Part shown: positions 54,843 through 64,000 of the stretch, piece after piece
Numbering within the stretch: position 1 is the stretch's first letter
Layout of the letters: the number at the start of each line of letters is the position of its first letter
Source of the DNA: Buxus sempervirens
Lineage: Eukaryota; Streptophyta; Magnoliopsida; Buxales; Buxaceae
Direction of reading: 5' to 3'
Assembly (NCBI GenBank): GCA_947561395.2
Contig: OX387185.1
Span: forward strand, 30,360,213-30,424,212
DNA: 64,000 bases
Program-made: the position numbers and the translations under genes
Notes under the pieces: model-generated
What the model saw: only the letters and a program-made list of their open reading frames with translations
What the model was told of the DNA's origin: nothing
Database searches by the model: none

Positions 54843-57506
54843 TCAAAGTAGCTACATGGAATATAAGGGGTCTAAATGATCCCTCAAAGCAACGGGAAGT
54901 CAAGAATCTCTTATTCTCTCAAAAATTAAACATTTTGTGCCTGGTGGAGACGAAAGTTAGAAGGGTGAATGCTGCCTTTATCAAAAATATCATATGCCCC
55001 CATTGGAGTTGTATCACAAACTATGATCATGCATTGAAAGGACGCATTTGGGTCTGTTATGACCCTATGAGTATCTCTATTTCTAAGGTCTACGAATCTC
55101 ATCAAATAATTCATTGCTGGGTTGAGTTTCAGGTCCCGGGCAAATCAGCGTACATGTCCTTTATCTATGGAGATAATGATGCTATGGAAAGGAAAGCACT
55201 TTGGTGTAGCTTGAGACTTTGTTTTGTGGACAGGCCGTGGCTTCTTATTGGTGACTTTAATTGTGTCAGAAAGGATTCTGAGAAGGTGGGAGGTAAGAAA
55301 TTAAATTCAGTTGCTACCCAAGAGTTCAATTCGTGTATAAATGACTGCTATTTGCTTGAAATGAACTATAAAGGTTTCACCCACACCTGGAGTAATATGA
55401 GTGCTGGTCATAGACGTATCTCATGCAAACTGGATCGGGTTTTGGTTAATATTGCTTGGATTACATAGTTCAACCATTCTGAGGTTGAATTTTTGCCCCC
55501 AGGAATTTCTGACCACAGTCCCGTTTTAGTCACACGTGAACCTAAAGTGCTGAAGCTCAATAGGCCATTTAAGTTTTTTAACTTTTGGGCCACGAGTGAA
55601 GACTTTCTTCCTTTGGTTGCTGATGTGTGGAGGACCCCAATAGTAGGCAAGCCCATGTTTCAGCTTACTTCCAAACTCAAGCTCCTGAAAGTCCGCTTGA
55701 AAGAGTGGAGCATGAAGAAACAATTCTCTCTTGCTTCTGTCAAAGCCATTGAAGTTAGAGGCAAACTGGAGCATTGTCAAAAGGCATTACAAGTTAACCC
55801 TGCAGACACACACTTGCCTATCATAGAAGGGAAGTTGAGAAGAGACCTTGCAGATCTATTAAGAGTTGAAGAAGCCCAATATAAGCAGAAATCTAGAATA
55901 CAGTGGATGAAAGAGGGTGACCAAAACTCTAAATTCTTCTTTAACTCCATGATTTTCAGAAGAGCTCACAATTCTATTACCAAGCTGAATGACACTAATG
56001 GAAGCGAAATCTATGACCAAATCCAGATTAAGAAGCATATTGTTTCCCACCACTGTAATTTGTTGGGTGGGGGGGGATGGTTCCCTGGATCCCTTTGAAG
56101 TTGAGTTTGATTCTTTCTTGGCCCCTGATCAAATCCAAGTGTTACAATCAGATATCATTGATGAAGAGATTAAGTCAACAATGTTTGTGCTCAAAGATGA
56201 GAAGGCCCCAGGTCCTGATGGCTTTACCCTGGGTTTCTTTAAGAAGGCATGGGATATTGTTGGAAAAGATGTCACGACTGCCATAAAATCTTTCTTCTTA
56301 TCTGGGAGGTTACTCAAGCAAGTCAATCACTCTCTCATCAGCCATGTTCCCAAAAAAGGTAAGCCTTCCACGATCTCTGATTATCGTCGCATATCGTGTG
56401 TCAACACCATATATAAATGCATCTCAAAAATCTTAGCCAACAGATTCAAGGCCGTAATGGGACATTTGGTAGGCATGCATCAATCAGCTTTCATCCCTGG
56501 TCGAAGGATGGTAGACAATGTCTTGATAACACATGAACTGTTTAGAAACTACCATCTTAACAAAGGACCCCCTCGGTGTGCCCTCAAGATTGACATCAGA
56601 AGAGCTTTTGATTCCATTGATTGGAGTTGTGTGGAAAAGGTATTGAAAGGCTTTAGATTTCCATCTCGGTTTATCTCTTGGGTTATGGAATGCGTCACTA
56701 CTCCTTCCTTTTCAATAATGATTAATGGCAGTATGGAAGGCTTCTTCAAAGGGGGCAAGGGCCTTAGACAAGGCGACCTTATTTCTCTGTACCTATTTGT
56801 CTTGGTCATGGAATTATTTGATAAGATTCTAAAGGACAAGACAGTTGCTAATTTCAGGCCTCATCCCAAATGCTCCCAGCCTTCTATCAGGCAACTGTGC
56901 TTTGCGGACGACCTTTTTGTCTTCTCTCATGGGGACATCAGCTCTATCTTATGTATCTCTAGTGCACTTACCCACTTTGGCAGGTTATCCGGTTTATCTG
57001 TCAATAAAGAGAAGAGTGCGGTTTTCATGTCAGGCATCTCAACGCAAGTGAAGACTGAAATACTGCAGGTTTTGGGGTTCAATGAAGGGCATATTCCTAT
57101 GAAATACTTAGGACTGCCCCTTATCTCTACTCGTCTGACTGCCAGGGATTGTGATCCCCTTATGCAAAGACTTTTGGCTAGGACCCAGTCTTGGCAAGGA
57201 AGGTATTTATCCTATGCAGGACGCCTTTTGCTAATTAAGTCAGTCTTGTTCTCTCTAGCAGTTTTCTGGATGTCTGTTTATATTTTGCCAAAGGAAGTCA
57301 TCTACAAGATGGAGAAAATTTGCAGGCATTTCTTATGGGCTGGATGTAGCCAAGAAGCCAAGATATGTAAGGTTAAGTGGGATCAAGTTTGCTCTCCTAT
57401 TGACAAAGGTGGTCTTGGTGTCTTGAATCTTCATCTTTGGAATAAGTGTGCAGTCCTACGACAAGCTTGGCTAGTGGGCAGCAAGGCAGATAACCTTTGG
57501 GTATCA
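54839..57506 (+). pseudogene. LINE ORF2: endonuclease and RT, one stop and one frameshift
   Basis: Endonuclease from MIKVATWNIRGLNDPSKQ (LVETKV, WLLIGDFNCVRK), a TAG at 55466 where Gln is likely, then GISDHSPVLV and FKFFNFW in the same frame. The frame shifts at a run of eight G (56069-56076). RT continues in another frame with KDEKAPGPDGFTLGFF, MHQSAFIPGRRMVDN, GLRQGDLISLYLFV (Pro of the usual GDP is Leu), CFADDLFVFSHGD and MKYLGLPLISTRL. It ends at the inserted LINE. Confidence 0.9.
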
Positions 57507-57668
57507 TTTTTTTTTTTGGAAAGTAAGTAAATTCCATTAAGATAATCAATATGTACAAAACTGACGCCCAGGCACCAAACGCCTACAACACAATAGGCAA
57601 TACAAGTGCCCAAGGCATCAACCCTCAACCAAGAATCATTTCATTTCATTTCATTTCAGAAATCGGAG

Positions 57669-60600
57669 TTAGGCATGGAACCGCCAATCAAGGCCCCAGT
57701 TACCCACAACACGCCGGTTCCTTGTTGTGTCCTTAACCATGATGTGCAGATTGTGAAGCTTTGCTTGGACATCAAACTTAATATAGTTCAACACCACTTC
57801 AGGAGGGCTATAGTTATTCTGGAAGATACGCCTATTCCTTTCCGCCCACAAGTGATACACGGTTGCTGCCAAGGATACTCGAGCAATGGTCTTGAGGGGA
57901 CATGGCCCTGCAAACCTCCTTTGCATCCATTGCATGTTATGCTCCCATGATCTACGGGGTGATCCAAAGCTATTCCATGACAGGACCTTGCTCCAAACAT
58001 CATGACTATAAGTACATACGAAGAATAAGTGATGGTGATCCTCATTATGCCGTCTACATAGAACACAACCCTGCTGTTGGAGTACACCCCACCTTGCAAG
58101 ACGTGATTTAGTCAATAACCTTTGATGCATTGCTACCCATAGGATGAACGCATGCCTTGGCACATGGTGTTTGCTCCATACCAAGTTGAACCAAGGCACC
58201 CTTTGTCTGGCCTCAGATAATTCAATATACGCTGTCCTAATACTAAAGGCACCATTCTTGGAAGGAGACCAGATTGCTTTGTCCTCCTTTGTGCTGTCCA
58301 AAGTTGGGAGATCATTCAATTTAGCCCAGGCTTCTCTTAGATCCATTGATGCAGCCACAGGTGGGTCCCAAGCTCCATGAGCAACAATCACACTCACACG
58401 ATCAGTAATGAGCAACCCTGAGTCATAGATTATTCGTGTACCCCTTTCAACAAGCGGCCCATCTGGGTGCCAGTTATCAAACCACAAAGATGTGCTACTT
58501 CCATTGAACACCCTCTTTTTTATGTGTGGCCGGGCGCTGCTCCTAGCCTTGAGGATCTTCCTCCAAGCCCAGGAGGAAGAACATGGAACTTTCTTTGCCC
58601 AGAAGTTTTGATTTCTGATGAGGTAAGTATGCACCCATTTGACCCATAAATTTGGACCACTACTAGCAATTAACCAAACATACCTGATGATGGCGCTCTC
58701 ATTCCACCTCTGAAGATTAAGAAGACCAAGACCGCCCTCCTCCTTAGGCCGACAAACCACTCCCCACGTGATAGGCACAATCTTCTTTGTAGACATATCA
58801 GGCCCTGCCCATAAGAACCTTCTACACATTCCTTCCAGCTCCTTGATCACCCTCCTTGGGAGGATAAATGCAGACATCCAATGAACTTTAATGGAGAAAA
58901 GGACAGTCTTTACCAATAATAATCTCCCCGCATAAGATAGGCATCTTCCCTTCCATGAGCGCACCTTGGCCTTAACTCTGGCTAACAACGGCTCACAGTC
59001 ACCCTTTGTCAGCTTAGTGGAGATAAGAGGAAGGCCCAAATACTTCACTGGGAGGGGTCTAATCTAGAACTGGGTAATTTCAGCAAGCTCACTTGCCAGT
59101 GATTCATCCACCCCACTAACAAACATACAGCTCTTCAGGCAATTAACCTTAAGGCCAGAAACACCCGCAAACTCATTCAAAGCTGCAACCAGACAAGTGA
59201 TAGATGACCTATCTCCATGGGAGAATAAGAACAGATCATCAGCAAAACATAGCAGTTTAATATCATGTTCATAACACCTAGGGTGGTGTTTGAACCCAGT
59301 AACCGTACATCTTGCTAGCACCATGTTAAACACCTCCATGATAAGGACAAAGATATATGGGGAGATAGGGTCACCTTGTCTGATACCCCTTGAGCTTTGG
59401 AAAAAACCCACCATGCCGCCATTGATCATGAGGGAGAAAGACGGTGTAGAAACACACTCCATAATCCAATTAACAAATCTCAAGGGAAAACGCATACCTA
59501 TCAAAGTAGCCCTGATAGCACTCCAAGCAACTGAGTCAAAGGCCTTCTTGAGATCAACTTTCAAGGCACACTTAGGCTGTGTTCTTGAGAGGTGGTAATT
59601 ATGCAACAGCTCATGAGACAAGAGTATATTGTCTGCTACTTTGCGACCTGGGATGAAAGCTGATTGATAATCACCTACTAGGTCTGCAACCACTTGCTTC
59701 ATCCTGTTAGCTAGGATCTTTGATATGCATTTATAGAGGGTATTGACGCATGATATAGGTCTAAAATCAGCCACAGTAGTGGGGTTGAGACCCTTGGGAA
59801 CCAAAGTGATTGTAGAGTGGTTCATCTGCTTAAGAAGCTTACCAGAGACGAAGAAGCTACTAATAGCTGCCACACACTCATCTCCAACAATCGGCCAAGC
59901 CTTCTTAAAGAAGTAAGGAGTGAAACCATCCGGACCGGGAGCCTTGCCATCCTTGAGAGAGAACAACGTATCCTTAATTTCATCTGTAGATACATCCTTG
60001 CCCATTAATAGGACCTGCTCATCACTTAGATGCTTTGAGAACGGTGGAATAGTCACATTTTCAAGCGAAGGCCCTTCACTCAATGTGTGCTTATGAAAGC
60101 GTAAGAACATATCCTTAATCTGATCCGGATCATCAACCCTTGTACCATCGTCATCATGGATACTAAGAATGGTGTTCCTCGCTCGCCTTTCCATCAAGGT
60201 ATTGTGGAAGAACACCGTGTTCTGGTCACCCTCCCTCATCCATTGAATCCTGGATTTTTGACAGATCTGGGCTTCCTCATCCCGCAATGCTTGAGCTAAG
60301 TCGTTTGCTAGAACCTTCTCCTTCCTTGCCAGATCAACATCAAAAGGAGAAGCATGGACCATCAACTGGCATTGGTGAAGATCAGCTCTCAATCTAAAGA
60401 TGTGGGAGGTTAGGGAGTGGAAGTGCTTTAATCGGCTCCATTCCTTCAATCTTTTCTTTACCACTTGGAGCTTCTTTACCACCCTAAACATTGGTGTACC
60501 AACCACAGGAATGGACAAAACATCAGCCACCAAGTTTAAAAAGTCACTATGATCTGCCCAATAATTGTAGAACCGAAATGGTTTGTTGCCTTGCACAACA

Positions 60601-61307
60601 TTAGAGAACACAGAAACCACAATAGGGGAGTGGTCAGAAATGCCAGCAGCTAAGACCTCAGCCTCAGACATGTTAAAGTGAGATAACCATCCCAAATTAA
60701 CAAGAACACGGTCAAGCTTGCAACAGATTCTCTTGTTTCCTTCACTTCGGTTAGTCCACAAATGGACAAACCCCTTGAACTTGAGATCCGAGCACCCACA
60801 TGCTTCTATGAAATCATTGAACTCATCTGTGGCTCTTGCGTTAATTTGCTTGCCCCCTACCTTTTCCATAGGTGCCCGAACACAATTAAAATCACCCATG
60901 AGTAGCCAAGGTTGCCCAGTTGCATAGGTCTTTAGATCCCTCCATAGCTCACGCCTAGAATTCCAGTCATTACTTCCGTAAACAAAAGTGATATAGCAAC
61001 ACTTCCTTATTTCCCCAAACTCTGCGAAACAATGAATATGCTGATCTGATACATCCAACCTAGAGAGCTTCACAACCAGTGGATCATACAACACCCAAAT
61101 TCGTCCCTTTAGTGCCACATTATAGTTGGCAAGTAACTCCCAATGAGGGCAAATGCGATTTCTAATGGTATGTACATTGATTTCCTGTACCTTTGTTTCA
61201 ACAAGACAGAGCATGCTCAACTTCTGAACTCGAAGCAAGGTCTTGACTTCGAGCTGTTTCGTGGGGTCATTTAAACCCCGTATGTTCCATGATGCGAACT
61301 TAATCAT
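57669..61307 (-). pseudogene. LINE ORF2, complete apart from one TAG
   Basis: MIKFASWNIRGLNDPTKQ starts the endonuclease (LVETKV, WLLMGDFNCVRA, CKLDRVLVN, GISDHSPIV). RT motifs: KDGKAPGPDGFTPYFF, YQSAFIPGRKVADN, GIRQGDPISPYIFV and CFADDLFLFSHGD with both aspartates. A TAG at 59064-59066 falls in ITQF-stop-IRPLPVKYLG, where relatives here have Gln; the frame then stays open to 57669 with zf-RVT (VPRHAFILWVAMHQRLLTKSRL, CVLCRRHNEDHHHLFF) and AATVYHLWAERNRRIFQNN. Total about 1213 codons, as in the intact copy at 44503-48150. The single stop blocks full-length protein unless read through. Confidence 0.95.
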
Positions 61308-62761
61308 GGGGGGGTGGCGTGGATGTTGCTTCCACAGACCACGTCTGAACCGGATCCCTTGCCACTTCGTTTAGCCTGCTTAAAAGCAACCTCATCCACC
61401 AAGATGTGCCTCTTAGGTTTCTTCTTTTGCTTCTTCCTCGTTGAGTTGACCTCCATGTGAGAACAATCTTCAACGAGGCAGTCAAACTTGTTTGGGCTTT
61501 CAATAGCGGCAGTGCTCGGCTCATAAGGAGTTTGGGTGCTACTTGATTCATCCGGGTTACTATTGGTAACATATGGATCCTCACCTGCATGAGAACATGC
61601 CTCTTGGATACCTCCCTTGAAGGCATTGTCTTGCCCAACACCTTCTAACTCATCACTCACTATCTGCTTACCCTTGGACTTCACCACTTGCCACTGATCC
61701 CCATCTGTTGATCGCCCATCCACAGAAGGCCCTAGGGGGGTGGGCTGCTCCCTATCAACTTGCACCTCATCAACTTGGACTGTCCTCCCCGTTGGAACCC
61801 ACACTTTGTTCTGGTTTGCAAACGAACACTTGGCCTCATTGTGCCCAAACACTCCACAACGGGTGCACCTGGGAGGCTTCCAAGCATACTCTACATCAAT
61901 CTGTAGCTCTTCATGTTCACACTTGAGAAACAAAGCCGGTGGATAGAGGCAGCCGACGTCAACCTCAACACATACACGGGCAAAGGAGAGTTTTGATCTA
62001 CTTTCAGTTGCATGGTCAAGGAATAGCGGCCTCCCCACTCCACTTGCAATCATACTTAGGCCGGAGGGAGTCCAAAACTCCATAGGAACATTCAATAGTT
62101 TTACCCAAATCAGAATCTTGTTCAAGTCATTTTTCACAAGCTGCATGCCCGGCTGCCACTCCTTAAGAACGAGAAGTTTCCCGGCAAAATGCCAAGGAGC
62201 CTCTTGAAGCACCCGATCACGGACGTCCGAATTTGAGAACATAAATATGAAGAATCCATTTCCAGCCTCAGACACTCGGATCCCTCCATCTCTACCCCAC
62301 AATCTCTCCGCAAGGTTCTTAACAACAGGAAATGGCAATTTTCTATCCAGAAAATGGCCCACAAGACTGCCTTCCCACAGCCTAACACCTTCATCAACAA
62401 TCTCAGAAGTAGGAGAAATGGTTATCTTCCCATCCACGACCGAAGGAGGCATAAAACTCAGCTTTGATTTTGAGGACGCTTGCTGCCCAAACAACCTAGT
62501 CCAGCCTGAAATGGGCGCAGCTGCACCAGCAGAAGAAGCAGGTCGACCAGGTCTCCATGCCAAAGAACCCGAGTTATGACCCTGCCGGTTAGACCTAGGC
62601 ACAGCTTGGCCATGCAGATCATGCACAGCAGGACTTTGGACATCAGAAAGGTAGCTCTGCCTGGGCTCAGAGCCACTGGAAGGACCATTGCCATTTCCGT
62701 GCAAGGAAGCCAGGGGCGGAAACTCAACAGCAGCAGCAGGCGATCCAGAAATGGTCTCCAT
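61304..62761 (-). CDS. LINE ORF1 (DUF4283, CCHC knuckle, basic C-terminal motif)
   Basis: I choose the ATG at 62761 (METISGSPAAAVEFPPLASL), giving 485 residues, because FPPL near the start is typical of plant LINE ORF1; the frame itself is open to 62950 through repeat-derived sequence. DUF4283 covers about residues 120-240 (RLWEGSLVGHFLDRKLPF, FFIFMFSNSDVRDRVL, APWHFAGKLLVLKEW). The knuckle CTRCGVFGHNEAKC follows, then a variable stretch and KKQKKKPKRHILVDEVAFK. Its TGA overlaps the ORF2 ATG (61304-61307), suggesting coupled translation. ORF1 would bind the LINE RNA. No defects are seen. Confidence 0.9.
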   Translation of the reverse strand: METISGSPAAAVEFPPLASLHGNGNGPSSGSEPRQSYLSDVQSPAVHDLHGQAVPRSNRQGHNSGSLAWRPGRPASSAGAAAPISGWTRLFGQQASSKSKLSFMPPSVVDGKITISPTSEIVDEGVRLWEGSLVGHFLDRKLPFPVVKNLAERLWGRDGGIRVSEAGNGFFIFMFSNSDVRDRVLQEAPWHFAGKLLVLKEWQPGMQLVKNDLNKILIWVKLLNVPMEFWTPSGLSMIASGVGRPLFLDHATESRSKLSFARVCVEVDVGCLYPPALFLKCEHEELQIDVEYAWKPPRCTRCGVFGHNEAKCSFANQNKVWVPTGRTVQVDEVQVDREQPTPLGPSVDGRSTDGDQWQVVKSKGKQIVSDELEGVGQDNAFKGGIQEACSHAGEDPYVTNSNPDESSSTQTPYEPSTAAIESPNKFDCLVEDCSHMEVNSTRKKQKKKPKRHILVDEVAFKQAKRSGKGSGSDVVCGSNIHATPP

Positions 62762-64000
62762 CGAAGTAACCAAGACCCACTGTATGCCAACCAATAGCGT
62801 ATTCACGACCAACCCAGGCCACGTCCAGTAGTACCAAACCCAGGCCACGACCAGCAGAACCGACCCAGGCCACGACCAGCACGACCAACCCAGGTAGACT
62901 CGCCGGAGAAGAAGCAGATCACCAAAAATCAGAAATCCCGAGCACCCCAAACTCCACGAAACTCCTGCCCAACAGAGGAACCTTGGTCGACACCAACGGC
63001 CCGCTCAACACCAAAGCCTTGCAGAACAATAATAGACAACCCAACGCCCTGCTCAACGCCTGTTGCAGAACAACACCGGTTACAGACAACACCAACGCCC
63101 TGCTCAACGCCGGTTACAGACAACACCAGCCGAACCACAGAGATCGAGCGCGAACCGAGCGCAGGTTCGCAGCACCGCCAGCCGAGAGCGCGGCAGCCGA
63201 ACCTTGCCCAATCACAGCGAAGACCGAGCGCCAATGCCTTGCAGAATCTTGATCAACACCAATGCCAATAACAGAAGCGCAGCACCGCCGGCCGAGAACA
63301 ACTGACGGACAGCGCGTCAGCCGAACCTTGCCCAATCACAGAGATGACCGAGCACAGACCCCTCACGGTTAGCTTGAACCAATAACCCAGGCAGCGCCCC
63401 GAGCACCCAGCAGCACGAGTACACCTCAGTGACTCACCCCGAGCACACACCACGACGGCAGCTCGCCAAGGCACGCCACAGCAGCACCTACCGCACCTTG
63501 CCACAGACACCTGCCGACAGCACCTTGCCACAGAACACCTGCCGACAGCACCTTACACCCGCCTTGCCACACGGCGAGCAGGTCCCAGCACGAGCACTTG
63601 CTCAGAACACGGTGACCATACACCCGCCTTGCCACACGACGATAGTCACGAACACTGGGAGAAGTCGAACCAGTGAGCTCACCGAACCTGAAACCAGTGA
63701 CCTCACCCCAAACAGGCTGGCGTGGATGCTGCTCACCACGAACAAGCATCCACAAGAACTCCACAAACCTGAACCTGAACTGGCAGATCGCGAGCGACGG
63801 GAACCACAGCGAACCGACCTCCGCAAAGCAGGCCTGTCAGACCTCCATGGATGCACAATCTCAGACCTCCAAGAACCCAGAACCCAGGACCTCAGCACCT
63901 CAGAACTTCAATGAGACGTAGACCCAGAACCCAGAACCTCAGATCGTCAGAACTTCAGGAGACATAGACCCAGAACCCCGAAGCTCAGACCACCATGAGC
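62762..64000 (-). promoter_or_regulatory. CpG-rich 5' UTR/promoter region of the LINE, with local tandem repeats
   Basis: GC- and CpG-rich, unlike the rest of the window. Short local repeats follow one another: CCCAGGCCACGACCAGCA (62806-62896), CAACGCCCTGCTCAACGCC (63030-63125), CCTTGCCACAGA with CACCTGCCGACAGCA (63475-63560), and CAGAACCTCAGA with ACATAGACCCAGAACCC (63890-63985). Open frames in it on both strands are by-products of base composition. It would be the internal promoter of the LINE. Confidence 0.65.

Larger units (their letters stand above)
54692..57506 (+). mobile_element. LINE from ORF1 end to RT, cut by another LINE
   Basis: Begins in the C-terminal motif of ORF1, continues into ORF2 (54839), and stops at DNLWVS where the poly-T of the next LINE starts (57507). 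Its remaining 3' part must lie beyond the window if still present. Confidence 0.85.
57507..64000 (-). mobile_element. Near-complete LINE with both ORFs and CpG-rich 5' region
   Basis: The poly-T at 57507-57517 marks the 3' end. The tail in minus orientation is TTACTTACTTTCC, with TTTTGTACATATTG about 40 bp upstream. ORF2, ORF1 and at least 1.2 kb of GC-rich 5' UTR follow. Only one stop in ORF2 is visible. The 5' end and right target duplication are outside the window. Confidence 0.9.

Noticed and set aside
62983..63921. Several overlapping open frames on both strands near the right end
   Set aside because: They come from GC-rich local repeats that lack stops in many frames; all differ in sequence type and none shows a domain. 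I annotate the region as LINE 5' UTR.

Overview
This 64 kb window looks like intergenic or heterochromatic DNA from a flowering plant with a transposon-rich genome. I see no intact host gene. Nearly every base can be assigned to nested transposable elements: a Tat/Ogre-type Ty3-gypsy element with a second, archaeal-type RNase H, a Ty1-copia element primed by initiator tRNA-Met, eight plant L1-like LINE copies (ORF1 with DUF4283 and CCHC knuckle; ORF2 with endonuclease, RT and zf-RVT), several large solo LTRs, and probable MITEs. The background is AT-rich. The species cannot be named from the sequence.

Layout. 1-1157: MITE-like sequence with a nested hAT-like MITE. 1158-3285: LTR of family A (copy A1), inserted into the integrase of a truncated Tat element (3286-13655, minus; pol, protease, gag, repeat-rich leader, PBS, 5' LTR). 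13656-19039: older DNA with two minus-strand gene relics, a GRF zinc-finger exon and a DUF7745-like pseudogene. 19040-30546: a family B LTR (B1), split by a LINE with an inverted 5' part (20719-23393) and by a family A LTR (A2, 23424-29810). A2 is itself split by a solo LTR of the same family as the Tat LTR (24523-26332) and by a third family A LTR (A3, 27434-29683). 30547-31165: remaining older DNA. 31166-50386: a copia element (minus), broken by a family B LTR (B2, holding a LINE), a LINE at 37343-38567, an LTR start of family C, and two LINEs nested in each other. 50387-53815: a large LTR (D) with a tandem array of about 146 bp. 53816-64000: three LINEs; the last (minus, 57507 to the window end) has both ORFs, a CpG-rich 5' region and only one visible stop in ORF2.

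Most insertions can be ordered because target-site duplications are visible: AGAAC, CTTAC and AATGA (exact, 5 bp), GTGAC/GTGAT (one change), and LINE duplications of 12, 16 and 17 bp. Most of the LTRs are solo.

Three signals are not explained by standard annotation. First, LTR families A and B carry, after a 3' splice-site-like tract, a short open exon ending in an acidic, tyrosine-rich tail; copies vary largely at silent positions in one stretch. Second, the LTRs and leaders are full of ordered hairpin arrays: family A has constant loops on changing stems, while families D and E have constant stem cores with changing loops. Third, family A carries an 11-bp-periodic TCGCGCC array. These, the LINE foldback downstream of an LTR promoter, and the 5'-inverted LINE are the parts most worth a second look.
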